From: Clostridia bacterium
GTDB taxonomy: Bacteria; Bacillota; Clostridia; Oscillospirales; CAG-272
Reading direction: 5' to 3'
Assembly (NCBI GenBank): GCA_017625275.1
Contig: JAGALI010000187.1
Coordinates: forward strand, 1-15,261
Length of the DNA: 15,261 nt
In this document: positions 1 through 7,973 of the stretch, in pieces
Numbering within the stretch: the first letter of the stretch is position 1
Layout: the number at the start of each line of letters is the position of its first letter
The notes under the pieces: model-generated
The model's input: the letters and a program-made list of their open reading frames with translations, nothing else
Told to the model about the DNA's origin: nothing
Database searches by the model: none
Translations under genes and position numbers: made by a program

Positions 1-1238
1 CCGGAAGCTCTTCTCTTAAGTATCAATTGATGGATACAGCTAGCGGAGATGTTCTTGGAAAGGGTATCTGCGAAAGAATTGGAATGGCTGGTAGCTTAAT
101 CGAGCATAAAAAGGCTGATGGCTCAAAGGTTAAAAAGGAAATTCCTATGCCTGATCACTCTATCGCTACTGAAATCGTTGTTGAAATGCTTACTGATAAA
201 GAAAATGGTTGCATTTCAAGCATGGATGAAATAGAAGCTGTTGGACACAGAATTGTTCATGGTGGTCCATACATTTCCGAAAGCTCTTTGGTAACTGATG
301 AGGTTCTAGATATAATCGAAAAATGTAGTGAATTTGCTCCACTTCATAACCCTGCACACATCATGGGAATTAAAGGCTGTATAAAAGCAATGCCTAACAC
401 TCCTCAGGTTGCTGTATTTGACACTGCATTCCACCAAACAATGGAGCCTAAGGCTTATACATATGCACTTCCAATAAAGATGGTTGAAGAGGATCATATC
501 AGAAGATATGGTGCTCATGGTACATCTCACCGTTTTGTTGCTAACGAAATGATCAAGATTCTCGGTAACAAGAAGGATTCCAAAATCGTAACATGTCATA
601 TTGGAAACGGCTCTTCTATCTCTGCTGTAAGAGACGGAAAGGTAGTTGATACCTCTATGGGCTTTACACCTCTTGATGGTGTTGAAATGGGAACCAGATG
701 TGGCTCTATCGACCCTGCTATAGTTCCTTATATTATGAAGAAATACAACATTAGCGTAGATGAAATAACAGATTTCATGAACAAAAAATGTGGTTTCCTC
801 GGCGTTAGTGATTACTCCTCTGATAGCCGTGATATTGAAGCAGCTATTCTTGGAAAATTTAACGATGAGCTTCCTGGCGCTCCAAAAACAGAAGAGGAAA
901 AGGCTATTGTTACAAAGCATGCCCAGCTTGCTGCTGACATTCTTGCTTTCCAAGTAAAGAAATACATCGGCTCATACTCTGCTATCATGAATGGTCTTGA
1001 TGCTATTGTTTTCACTGCTGGAATGGGAGAAAACAATCCAGAGCTTCGCGAAAGAGTTTGCCGTGACATGGAATTCTACGGAATTGATATTGACTTTGAA
1101 CTTAATGCAAAGACCTTAAGACAGCCAAATATAGTCGAGCTTTCTACACCTAAATCAAAGGTAAAGGTATACGTTCTTCCAACAAACGAAGAGCTTATGA
1201 TTGCAAGAGATACAGAAGCTATTGTTAATAAAAAATAA
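1..1238 (+). CDS. ackA: Acetate kinase, 5' end cut by window edge
   Basis: Acetate kinase makes ATP and acetate from acetyl phosphate and ADP in the cytoplasm; it is the last step of the Pta-AckA pathway. The reading frame is open from base 3, giving GSSSLKYQLMD, the family's N-terminal phosphate-binding motif (usually N-x-GSSSLKYQ). The ATG at base 30 is therefore an internal Met and only about ten residues are missing. About 411 residues are visible, close to the family's roughly 400. Diagnostic motifs appear in order: VHGGPY, VFDTAFHQTM (catalytic Asp), GTSH, CHIGNGSS (adenosine/phosphate loop), DTSMGFTPLDG, GTRCGSIDP and FTAGMGENNPELRE (catalytic Glu). The gene ends in TAA at 1236-1238, followed by a strong hairpin. 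A pta gene may lie upstream outside the window. Identification is firm. Confidence 0.97.
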   Translation, partial: GSSSLKYQLMDTASGDVLGKGICERIGMAGSLIEHKKADGSKVKKEIPMPDHSIATEIVVEMLTDKENGCISSMDEIEAVGHRIVHGGPYISESSLVTDEVLDIIEKCSEFAPLHNPAHIMGIKGCIKAMPNTPQVAVFDTAFHQTMEPKAYTYALPIKMVEEDHIRRYGAHGTSHRFVANEMIKILGNKKDSKIVTCHIGNGSSISAVRDGKVVDTSMGFTPLDGVEMGTRCGSIDPAIVPYIMKKYNISVDEITDFMNKKCGFLGVSDYSSDSRDIEAAILGKFNDELPGAPKTEEEKAIVTKHAQLAADILAFQVKKYIGSYSAIMNGLDAIVFTAGMGENNPELRERVCRDMEFYGIDIDFELNAKTLRQPNIVELSTPKSKVKVYVLPTNEELMIARDTEAIVNKK

Positions 1239-1251
1239 TTTTCAAAAATAC

Positions 1252-1285
1252 AAACGCCTTGTGCTGATTTGCACAAGGCGTTTTA
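1252..1285. terminator. Bidirectional terminator between ackA and the phosphate transporter
   Basis: A perfect 13-bp stem (1252-1264 with 1271-1283) encloses the 6-nt loop TGATTT. It has a T-rich tail on the plus side and an A-rich flank before it, so it can also act on the minus strand. It lies between two converging stop codons (1238 and 1287), so it probably terminates both ackA and the minus-strand transporter. Confidence 0.9.
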
Positions 1286-1286
1286 T

Positions 1287-2969
1287 TTATGCTTTTATTT
1301 TTGAGTATTTTTGATCTCCTGTTGGAGTAAGAATACTATATCCAATATTTATAAGGTGGTCTGCAACTCTTTCAAGCCCAGCAACTGTCGAGAAGAAATA
1401 TGCGCTTTGCTCAACCTTACAAGCTCCTGTGGCAAGACGAGTGAAGTGTTGAGACGAAAGCTTTTTCTTAAGTCCATCCACCTCGTTTTCAAGTTCTGTA
1501 AGCTCTTTTAGGTGTTCGGCAGAAACATTATCAAATGCCTCAATAGCAATTTCAAACATTCTATCAACCTTACGATACATTTCCATAATTTCTCCAAACG
1601 CCATGTCAGAAAATGAAAGCTCCTCTGCGCCCATTTGAGAACCAATTTCGAAAAAGTTTTCAGCATGGTCACCTATTCTTTCAAGGTCATTAAGAACATG
1701 GAAATATGAACCTATCACTTGCTCATCTCTTGAATTAAGGAGTGGGGAAAGCTGAATAAGATACTTTGTCATCGCGTTGTTTGTAAAGTTAATAGTTGAC
1801 TCAACCTGATATAACTCTGTTTTGTTTTTTCCATCCTTGTTTTGCATTTCTTCAAATGCTCTTCCAAGATTTTCTTTTGCCAATGAAGCCATATATTCAA
1901 CTTCCTTTTTAACCTGCATTACCGCAACAGCAGGTGTCTTAAGAAGTCTTTCGTCTACGAATTTAAGCTGACGATTTTCCTCATCAAATTTCTTATCCTT
2001 TATAACAACGATAGATAGGTCAACAAGCTGTTTTATAAATGGAACAAGAATAATGGTTGTAACAACATTAAATATAACATGGAACATAGCAATTTGAAGC
2101 TCATAATTCTCTTTTCCAAAAAGTGTTGCAAGCAAATTTGCAAACCATGGATCCGAAGGCCAAAGGAATGATGTGAAAATTATCGTACCTATTGTGTTAA
2201 ATGTGAAGTGAATAAATGCTGTCCTCTTAGAGTTTGCACTTGCTCCTATACATGCAATAAGTGCGGTTACACATGTTCCTATATTTGATCCAAGCACTAT
2301 ATACAACGCAAGGTTAACATCAATAACTCCAGCTCCTGCCATGGTTATTACAATACCTGTTGCAGCAGATGATGATTGAATAAGTGCTGTAAACAATGCG
2401 CCCAAAATAATAAGCAAAAGTGGAAAATTAATTTTTTCAAAAAGAGTTGTAAAGAATGAATTTAGCTCTGGATTTCCCTTAAGAGCTCCGCCCATTATAT
2501 CAAGGCCAACAAAGATAAGTCCTAGTCCACCAAGTATTCCGCCTATTTTTTTAACCTTTTCATTTTTGAAAAAGGTCATCATGATTCCTATAAAGGCTAA
2601 CAGCATTGCAATTTCAGAAAATCCTATGCTAGTTCCTCCACCATCAGAACCAGAAAGCGCAACTATAAGACCAGTTACGGTAGTACCTATATTGGCACCC
2701 ATAATTATAGATGTAGCTTGGAACAGGGTCATAACGCCCGCATTTACAAGACCAATTACCATTACGCTGGTTGCAGATGAGCTTTGGATAATTCCTGTTA
2801 CAGTGGCACCTATTCCGACACCTGCAAATCGATTATTGCTTATTTTTGCAAGAAGTTTTTTTAGCCCTCCTCCAGCACTCTTTTCAAGCCCATCGCCCAT
2901 CATATTCATGCCGGCTATAAAAACGCCAACACCAGTAAGCAATGTAAAAATTCCTAATAAAATTCCCAT
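1287..2969 (-). CDS. Na+/phosphate cotransporter family protein with C-terminal PhoU-like domain
   Basis: The protein has 560 residues. The N-terminal half is hydrophobic with many membrane spans and holds two copies of the Na/Pi cotransporter (PF02690) repeat. Repeat 1 has QSSSAT at residues 62-67 and GANIGT at 91-96. Repeat 2 has QSSSAAT at 198-204 and GSNIGT at 227-232. QSSS is the hallmark sodium/phosphate-site motif. Residues from about 330 onward are soluble, helical and charged, resembling PhoU (ERIGDHAENF, ERVADHLINIG). This is the usual layout of bacterial NptA/YjbB-like proteins. Family knowledge points to sodium-coupled phosphate movement at the cytoplasmic membrane; direction and substrate cannot be read from sequence. 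AAGGAG lies just ahead of the ATG at 2969. The 5' leader contains a manganese-type riboswitch, unusual for this family. Confidence 0.93.
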   Translation of the reverse strand: MGILLGIFTLLTGVGVFIAGMNMMGDGLEKSAGGGLKKLLAKISNNRFAGVGIGATVTGIIQSSSATSVMVIGLVNAGVMTLFQATSIIMGANIGTTVTGLIVALSGSDGGGTSIGFSEIAMLLAFIGIMMTFFKNEKVKKIGGILGGLGLIFVGLDIMGGALKGNPELNSFFTTLFEKINFPLLLIILGALFTALIQSSSAATGIVITMAGAGVIDVNLALYIVLGSNIGTCVTALIACIGASANSKRTAFIHFTFNTIGTIIFTSFLWPSDPWFANLLATLFGKENYELQIAMFHVIFNVVTTIILVPFIKQLVDLSIVVIKDKKFDEENRQLKFVDERLLKTPAVAVMQVKKEVEYMASLAKENLGRAFEEMQNKDGKNKTELYQVESTINFTNNAMTKYLIQLSPLLNSRDEQVIGSYFHVLNDLERIGDHAENFFEIGSQMGAEELSFSDMAFGEIMEMYRKVDRMFEIAIEAFDNVSAEHLKELTELENEVDGLKKKLSSQHFTRLATGACKVEQSAYFFSTVAGLERVADHLINIGYSILTPTGDQKYSKIKA

Positions 2970-3062
2970 TTTTTCTCCTTGTGTTTAAATTTCATTGTCA
3001 TCAATAATCTAAAAATTACTAAAGACAACCTTTTAACATTTCCATTAGAGTTCCCATTTTAA

Positions 3063-3108
3063 GCAAAAAAAACAGCAAGACTTCACCCAAAACAGGTTCA
3101 AGTCTTGC
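3063..3108 (-). terminator. Intrinsic terminator of the yybP-ykoY-type leader
   Basis: On the minus strand GCAAGACTT (3108-3100) pairs with AAGTCTTGC (3083-3075), and an inner GGTT/AACC-like extension is possible. An eight-U run follows (3071-3064). The upstream arm reuses the GCAAGAC that closes the aptamer, so aptamer and terminator are mutually exclusive. This predicts an ON switch: bound ligand prevents termination. Confidence 0.85.
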
Positions 3109-3186
3109 CATTTAACTACAAAACCGGATTTTAAAATCGTGATGACGGCAATGTAAACACGATAAAATCGTGCTGGCTACTCCCTC
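3099..3186 (-). promoter_or_regulatory. yybP-ykoY (manganese) riboswitch aptamer
   Basis: Reading the minus strand from 3186, the leader shows the family's conserved pieces in order. GGGAGTAGCC comes at the 5' end, then a CACGAT/ATCGTG hairpin, TTTACA, the GCCGTCATCACGA internal-loop segment, ATCCGG, and GGCAAGAC at the 3' end. GGGAGUAG, CGUCA, CCGG and GCAAGAC are the signature of RF00080, an Mn2+ sensor. The outer P1 helix looks short and weak by eye, and the P4 hairpin seen in some members is absent. Start of transcription is predicted at about 3186, so the aptamer begins essentially at the 5' end of the RNA. The downstream gene is the Na+/Pi cotransporter homologue. The aptamer call is good; its link to Mn2+ here rests on family knowledge. 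Confidence 0.82.
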
Positions 3187-3192
3187 GCAACA

Positions 3193-3221
3193 ATTATAAT
3201 GTTTTTGACCAATTTTGTCAA
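3193..3221 (-). promoter_or_regulatory. Consensus sigma-A promoter of the riboswitch-controlled transporter
   Basis: On the minus strand, TTGACA (3221-3216), a 17-bp spacer and TATAAT (3198-3193) match the sigma-A consensus exactly. The -35 box lies 7 bp after the stop codon of fucU. Strong constitutive initiation with control by the leader terminator is the expected logic. Confidence 0.9.
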
Positions 3222-3228
3222 TAGTTTT

Positions 3229-3663
3229 TTAAATTACACCCTTTTGAAGCATTACATTAGCGTATATAGCTTTTTCGCTTGTAGCAATAATTGCATATGC
3301 TTGCTTTGCCTCATCGTAAAACTTAAATCTTTCAATTGTTCCTACTGTATCTGCGCCTCTTTGATCGTATTTTGCAATGATCTTTTTATACTCATCCCAA
3401 ATAGGGGTCTTAGCGTCATCTCCCTTCATCACTTCCATAAGAAGCACTGGCTTCTCCACATAAGTATCAAGTGGGAAAAGCTGTAAAATAGCATCTAAAA
3501 TTTCCGGCACACCATGACCATCGCATCTTATAACCTTCGCATTCTTGCCCATTGATTCTGCAGGGAAATTTCCATCAGCAATAACTATTCTATCGCTGTG
3601 GCCCATCTCACAAAGCACCTTCAAAAGCTCTGGTGAAATAATACTCGGTATTCCTTTTAACAT
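3229..3663 (-). CDS. fucU: RbsD/FucU family protein, L-fucose mutarotase type
   Basis: The family interconverts sugar anomers (fucose or ribose mutarotase) in the cytoplasm. At 144 residues it matches FucU length (about 140). It shows the FucU pattern throughout: MLKGIPSIISPELLKVL, EMGHSDRIVIAD (catalytic-type His22 and Asp30), NFPAESMG, DGHGVPEILDAILQLFPLDTY and the C-terminal RFKFYDEAKQAYAII plus YANVMLQKGV. This fits FucU better than RbsD. AGGAG precedes the ATG at 3663. It is the last gene of a recD2-comF-fucU operon, starting 15 bp after the comF stop. No other fucose gene is in the window, so its real substrate in this cell is open. No terminator follows; the transporter promoter begins 7 bp downstream. 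Confidence 0.9.
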   Translation of the reverse strand: MLKGIPSIISPELLKVLCEMGHSDRIVIADGNFPAESMGKNAKVIRCDGHGVPEILDAILQLFPLDTYVEKPVLLMEVMKGDDAKTPIWDEYKKIIAKYDQRGADTVGTIERFKFYDEAKQAYAIIATSEKAIYANVMLQKGVI

Positions 3664-3678
3664 TTTTAATTCTCCTTT

Positions 3679-4428
3679 TTATTCATTAAAATTACTTGTA
3701 TTTGGTTTTGTATCCTTGGCAAAAGCAACAGGAATAACTCTCTTCGCCCCAGCAAAAATAAGCTTTTTTGCACATATATTAAGTGTTGCTCCACTAGTCA
3801 TAACATCATCAACAAGAAAAATGCTTTTGCCCTTAATATCAATATTATCAATCAAAATATACGATTCGGATGCGTTATGAAGTCGGTCCGTTTTATCAAG
3901 AGCCTTCTGCTCTTTTTTTCCTACATTTTCAAAGCATTCAATTACATCTACCCCTAGCTTTTTAGCAAGCTCCTTGGCTAAAAGCTTGGCATGATCATAT
4001 CCATATTTTCTTTCGGATTTTCGTCTTCTATTTGGATATGTTACCACAAAATCTTTATAATTTATAGAATGCTTTGCACATAGCTTAATTATTTTTTTGT
4101 GCATAATTTCTGCACAAAATCTAATTACCTCAAAATTATAATCTCTTTTTAATCTGTAAACCACACGATTAGCAGGAGTTTGAACATTTGGGGTGTAAAA
4201 AACTCCGAATGTTGCCAAAGAAGAGCTTATTTCTCTAACCTTATCGGGCAAGCATGTACAATAATCACAATCAAAGCCACATTTTGCACATAGCATATCA
4301 AGATTCGAAAGCCATTCTAAGGAACATTCCTCGCAAAAAGGAACGCTAGATTCATGCTCGACCAGGTCGTCGCAAAGAATACATTTTCTTGGCATAAAGA
4401 TTTTTTCTAATATTTGACTAATACTCAT
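3679..4428 (-). CDS. comF: ComF family protein (phosphoribosyltransferase-like)
   Basis: The protein has 249 residues. The N-terminus carries a cysteine-rich zinc-binding double-zinc-ribbon region: CILC (about residues 16-19), CEEC, CAKCGF and CDYCTC. The C-terminus holds a type I phosphoribosyltransferase fold with the PRPP-binding motif SIFLVDDVMTSGATLN. The middle YPNRRRKSERKYGYDHAKLLAKELA is the usual ComF signature. Family knowledge: ComF helps DNA uptake and handling of single-stranded DNA in competent Gram-positive bacteria, but ComF genes are also common where competence is unproven. The ATG at 4428 overlaps the recD2 stop by 11 bp, and a GAGGT lies a little upstream inside recD2, so translation is probably coupled. 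Confidence 0.92.
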   Translation of the reverse strand: MSISQILEKIFMPRKCILCDDLVEHESSVPFCEECSLEWLSNLDMLCAKCGFDCDYCTCLPDKVREISSSLATFGVFYTPNVQTPANRVVYRLKRDYNFEVIRFCAEIMHKKIIKLCAKHSINYKDFVVTYPNRRRKSERKYGYDHAKLLAKELAKKLGVDVIECFENVGKKEQKALDKTDRLHNASESYILIDNIDIKGKSIFLVDDVMTSGATLNICAKKLIFAGAKRVIPVAFAKDTKPNTSNFNE

Positions 4429-6649
4429 CGCTATTAGACCTCAAAAGCTGACATAAGCCTGTATTTCTGATTATTTGCTTGTCATTTTGAACCATATATT
4501 CAAAAACCTCTTTTTTGCCAAGCAAAATAACAACCCTTGATGCACGCGTAATGGCAGTATATATTAGATTTCTTGTAAGAAGCATCGGTGCGCTTTTTGT
4601 CATTGGAATAATAACTATTGGATACTCACTTCCTTGACTCTTATGAACTGTAATTGCATAGGCATGCTCCAGCTCATCAGCCTGAGAAAAGCCAAAATCC
4701 GTCACTCTTCCATCGAAATCAACAGTTATAGTTTTGTCTTCTCCCGCTTTAATGCTTTTGATGATACCAACATCTCCATTATATATTCCAATTCCTTTTT
4801 CAATTCCCTTTGTCCATTCATTAGCATAATTATTGCGAGTTTGCATAATCTTATCGCCTTCTCTTAAAATACGAGTTATATCTGCACCCTTTTCTGCTTT
4901 TTTCACATTTTGAGGATTCAATTTAGCCTGAAGCGCTATATTTAACAATCTCGTTCCGTTGGTACCCATTTTAGTTGGAGTTATAACTTGAATATCCAAA
5001 AGTGGGTCAACTCCATAAGATTTTGGAAGTCGAGTAGTACATAGATTCGCAATGTATTCAGGTATAGCTTCCTCGTCATTTATCGAAATGAAGAAAAAGT
5101 CATTATATTTTTTCGAAAGATCAGGAATGCGACCATTATTAATTTCGTACGCATTCATAACGATTCCACTTTCTTCGGATTGCCTAAAAATCTCATCCAG
5201 CTCAACAACAGGAAAGCATTCAGAGGATATTACATCGCCCAAAACATTGCCCTCGCCAACTGATGGTAGCTGATGTGTGTCTCCGATAAGAATAAGCCTA
5301 GAACCAGGCTTCATAGCCCTTAAAAGTGCCTCTGTCAAGTGCACGTCCATCATAGAGCTCTCATCTACAATAACAATTTCCTTATCCAAAAGGTTTTTTT
5401 CGTTTCGATCAAACACGGGACCAAATTCAAACTCGCCACCACTCGTAGCATCAAGTAGCTTATGAACTGTTGTGGCTTCGTGTGAGGTAGCTTCACTCAT
5501 ACGCTGTGATGCCCTACCAGTTGGAGCACAAAGACCACACCTCAGCCCTAACTGAGAAAAGATCTGAATTACTGCCTTTACAATAGTTGTTTTTCCTGTA
5601 CCTGGACCACCGGTAATAATGGTAACTCCATTCATCAAGGTAGCCTCTATTGCCTTTTTTTGCATTTTAGCATATTGAATGCCATTTCTGGCTTCAATCT
5701 GCTCTATAAAAGATTTTGTATTCCTATAATCAACTGAAATAACAGTGTTTTTTAAAAGCAATAGCTTTTTTGAAATATATTCCTCGGATAAATAATTTTC
5801 TGTTAGATATATGTGTTGCTCCGACCTAAAGCATACAATTTTCAACTTATCCTCAAATGCAAGCTGATCAATATAAGGATCTATTTTATCCTCGTGCACT
5901 TCAATAAGCTTTGAGGTAGCATCTAGCAACACTTCTCTTGTAGAATATGTATGACCATCTCTTGAGGCGAAAACTCTTAAAACATACCTGATTGCACTTT
6001 TTATTCGATTTTCGTTTTCGGTACCTAGGCCTAGGTCTAACGCCATATCGTCAGACAGCTTAAATGGAACTCCAGGAACATTTTCGCATAAAATATAAGG
6101 GTTGGACTCTATAAGTCCCACAGCCCCAGAGCCAAGGGTTTTATAAATTTTCATTGCAGTATTCGGTGAAAATCTACCATTGCAATACATAACAATCTCA
6201 CGAACACCTGCTTTTTCTTTAAAATCCTTGCTCATTTCGTTTGCCTTCGTCAAGGATATTCCCTTAATTTCAGCAAGCCAATTTGGATGATTGGAAATAA
6301 CATCAAAGGAGTCTTCTCCGTATTTTTCTACGATTTTCTGAGCAATTTTAGGTCCTATTCCCTTTATTGCTCCAGAGGAAAGATATCGTAAAATATCATT
6401 TTTACTAGTGGGGAGAATCTTTTCGCAGCGTTCAACTGAAAACTGCGTTCCGTACTGCTTATGCTGAGTCCATTTTCCAAAAAGCTCAACCTTTTCGCCA
6501 ACGCTTATAAAAGGCATATTTCCAGTGGCCGTAAAAAGCTTGTCATTTTCGTCTTCAATATCACAAACCGAGTATCCATTATCTTCGTTTTGATAAAGTA
6601 CGCTTTCTACTCTGCCACATATATGAATAGGCTCATCCAGTACGCTCAT
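4418..6649 (-). CDS. recD2: RecD-like ATP-dependent DNA helicase RecD2
   Basis: RecD2 is an SF1B 5'-to-3' DNA helicase used in replication-fork maintenance and repair in organisms where it works without RecBC. From the chosen start the protein has 743 residues, typical for RecD2. An N-terminal OB-like region is followed by a helix-hairpin-helix segment (GAIKGIGPKIAQKIVEKYG, about 92-110). Then come Walker A GGPGTGKT (347-354), Walker B IVIVDESS (about 425-432), GDTHQLPSVG (456-465) and the SH3-containing C-terminal lobe with AITVHKSQGSEYP and YTAITRAS. The ATG at 6667 is rejected because AAGGAG (6663-6658) lies inside that extension, ideally spaced 8 nt from the ATG at 6649. It is the first gene of the recD2-comF-fucU operon, with its own promoter. 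Confidence 0.95.
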   Translation of the reverse strand: MSVLDEPIHICGRVESVLYQNEDNGYSVCDIEDENDKLFTATGNMPFISVGEKVELFGKWTQHKQYGTQFSVERCEKILPTSKNDILRYLSSGAIKGIGPKIAQKIVEKYGEDSFDVISNHPNWLAEIKGISLTKANEMSKDFKEKAGVREIVMYCNGRFSPNTAMKIYKTLGSGAVGLIESNPYILCENVPGVPFKLSDDMALDLGLGTENENRIKSAIRYVLRVFASRDGHTYSTREVLLDATSKLIEVHEDKIDPYIDQLAFEDKLKIVCFRSEQHIYLTENYLSEEYISKKLLLLKNTVISVDYRNTKSFIEQIEARNGIQYAKMQKKAIEATLMNGVTIITGGPGTGKTTIVKAVIQIFSQLGLRCGLCAPTGRASQRMSEATSHEATTVHKLLDATSGGEFEFGPVFDRNEKNLLDKEIVIVDESSMMDVHLTEALLRAMKPGSRLILIGDTHQLPSVGEGNVLGDVISSECFPVVELDEIFRQSEESGIVMNAYEINNGRIPDLSKKYNDFFFISINDEEAIPEYIANLCTTRLPKSYGVDPLLDIQVITPTKMGTNGTRLLNIALQAKLNPQNVKKAEKGADITRILREGDKIMQTRNNYANEWTKGIEKGIGIYNGDVGIIKSIKAGEDKTITVDFDGRVTDFGFSQADELEHAYAITVHKSQGSEYPIVIIPMTKSAPMLLTRNLIYTAITRASRVVILLGKKEVFEYMVQNDKQIIRNTGLCQLLRSNSDEY

Positions 6650-6678
6650 TTTATGCTCTCCTTTCATAGTATAAGATT

Positions 6679-6707
6679 ATTTTACCATATCTATGGTAAC
6701 AATGCAA
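6679..6707 (-). promoter_or_regulatory. Promoter of the recD2-comF-fucU operon
   Basis: On the minus strand, TTGCAT (6707-6702), a 17-bp spacer and TAAAAT (6684-6679) form a reasonable sigma-A promoter about 30 bp before the recD2 ATG at 6649. The -35 box directly abuts the U-tract of the metK terminator. An 18-bp palindrome fills the spacer and overlaps the -10 box. Confidence 0.65.
6682..6699. promoter_or_regulatory. Palindromic candidate operator in the recD2 promoter
   Basis: TTACCATA and TATGGTAA form a perfect 8-bp inverted repeat around a 2-bp centre. It occupies most of the -35/-10 spacer and overlaps the -10 box, a classic place for a repressor site. It does not match the Gram-positive LexA box (GAAC-N4-GTTC). 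The regulator is unknown. The repeat is seen directly; the operator role is inference. Confidence 0.5.
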
Positions 6708-6744
6708 GAAAAAAGATCGCAATTTTTCAATTGCGATCTTTTTA
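6708..6744 (-). terminator. metK terminator
   Basis: A perfect 15-bp stem (6710-6724 with 6729-6743, GATCGCAATT core) with a 4-nt loop starts right after the metK stop codon. On the minus strand it ends in a six-U run (6714-6709), which touches the -35 box of recD2. Confidence 0.92.
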
Positions 6745-7917
6745 TTAAAGTAATTCTTTTTTAATCTTGTCAGCAAGATCTGTTTTTTCCCAAGGAATGT
6801 CTAAATCCTCTCTACCAACATGACCGTACGCTGCGATCTGGCGATAAATAGGACGACGAAGTTTAAATCTCTCTATAATTGCAGTAGGTCTTAAATCAAC
6901 ATTTTTATTAACAAACTCTACTATTTTTTCTTCATCAACCTTTGCAGTGCCAAATGTATCAACAAGCACAGAAACAGGCTTTGCAACACCTATTGCATAA
7001 GCAATTTGTACCTCACACTTGTCTGCAACACCTGATGCAACTATATTTTTTGCAACATATCTTGCGGCATATGATGCGCTTCTATCAACCTTAGTTGGGT
7101 CCTTTCCTGAAAAGGCCCCTCCACCATGGCGAGAATATCCCCCATATGTATCAACGATAATTTTACGACCTGTAAGTCCTGCATCTCCATTAGGACCACC
7201 AATTACAAATCTTCCTGTAGGATTTACAAAAATCTTTGTATTGTCATCAATCATATCAGCAGGAATGATTGGCAAAATAACATGCTCAATAATATCTTTT
7301 CTTATGTTTTCTAGAGTTACATCTGGACAATGCTGTGATGAAACAACTATAGCGTCCACCCTTATAGGCTTATCATCCTCGTATTCAACGGTTACTTGAG
7401 TCTTACCGTCAGGTCTCAAATATGAAAGGATTCCGTCCTTTCTAACTCTTGAAAGTCTAATTGCAAGCTTGTGCGCTAATGAAATAGGAAGCGGCATAAG
7501 CTCAGGTGTTTCATTGCAGGCAAAGCCAAACATAAGACCTTGGTCTCCAGCTCCATTTTCTGCTTCGCTAACACCATTTTTAGACTCGGCAGAATTATCA
7601 ACTCCAAGAGCAATGTCGGCAGACTGCTCATGTATAGAGCTTATAACTGCACATGTATCTGCGTCAAAGCCATACTTTGCTCTATTATATCCAATTTCTG
7701 CAACTGTTTTTCTTACTATGTCTTGAATATCAACGCTTGCCTTTGTTGTTATCTCTCCCATAACCATTACAAAGCCGGTTGTACAACAGGTTTCGCAAGC
7801 AACCCTTGACATTGGGTCTTGTTTTAGCATTTCGTCTAGAATAGCATCAGAAATTTGGTCACAAATTTTGTCTGGATGTCCTTCTGTAACGGACTCAGAA
7901 GTAAAAAATTTTCTCAT
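6745..7917 (-). CDS. metK: S-adenosylmethionine synthase
   Basis: MetK makes S-adenosylmethionine from methionine and ATP in the cytoplasm. The 390-residue protein has the complete family pattern: FTSESVTEGHPDKICDQISDA at the N-terminus, GAGDQGLMFG (residues about 121-130), the phosphate-loop signature GGGAFSGKDPTKVDRS and the C-terminal YGHVGREDLDIPWE. Length and ends fit the family. TAGGAGG-type ribosome binding sequence lies just ahead of the ATG at 7917. The leader carries a SAM-I riboswitch with its own terminator, so the end product is expected to shut the gene off. It appears to be monocistronic: own promoter, own riboswitch and a strong terminator straight after the stop. Confidence 0.98.
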   Translation of the reverse strand: MRKFFTSESVTEGHPDKICDQISDAILDEMLKQDPMSRVACETCCTTGFVMVMGEITTKASVDIQDIVRKTVAEIGYNRAKYGFDADTCAVISSIHEQSADIALGVDNSAESKNGVSEAENGAGDQGLMFGFACNETPELMPLPISLAHKLAIRLSRVRKDGILSYLRPDGKTQVTVEYEDDKPIRVDAIVVSSQHCPDVTLENIRKDIIEHVILPIIPADMIDDNTKIFVNPTGRFVIGGPNGDAGLTGRKIIVDTYGGYSRHGGGAFSGKDPTKVDRSASYAARYVAKNIVASGVADKCEVQIAYAIGVAKPVSVLVDTFGTAKVDEEKIVEFVNKNVDLRPTAIIERFKLRRPIYRQIAAYGHVGREDLDIPWEKTDLADKIKKELL

Positions 7918-7931
7918 AATTTCCTCCTAAA

Positions 7932-7960
7932 TAAAAATCCACGGAAACTCCGTGGATTTA
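7932..7960 (-). terminator. Expression-platform terminator of the metK S-box
   Basis: On the minus strand AAATCCACGGA (7959-7949) pairs with TCCGTGGATTT (7945-7935) around a 3-nt loop, followed by a U-rich run. The CACGGA in the 5' arm can pair instead with TCCGTG (7988-7983) in the 3' part of the aptamer. This is a candidate antiterminator, consistent with SAM-induced termination. Confidence 0.9.
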
Positions 7961-7973
7961 AAAGCTAAATTGG

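Noticed and set aside
306..953. 215-aa open frame on the minus strand inside ackA
   Set aside because: It is antisense to strongly conserved acetate kinase codons, has no ribosome binding site and resembles no family.
2566..2988. 140-aa plus-strand open frame opposite the transporter start
   Set aside because: It is the mirror of the hydrophobic transporter codons (Pro/Ile-rich shadow) and lacks its own start signals.
3063..3186. SAM-I or another riboswitch class for the transporter leader
   Set aside because: It lacks the S-box core (GGAGGGA, GGCAACC), which is clearly present upstream of metK instead; the conserved pieces match yybP-ykoY.
6650..6667. Upstream ATG of recD2 at 6667
   Set aside because: The AAGGAG ribosome binding site lies inside this extension and is ideally spaced for the ATG at 6649.
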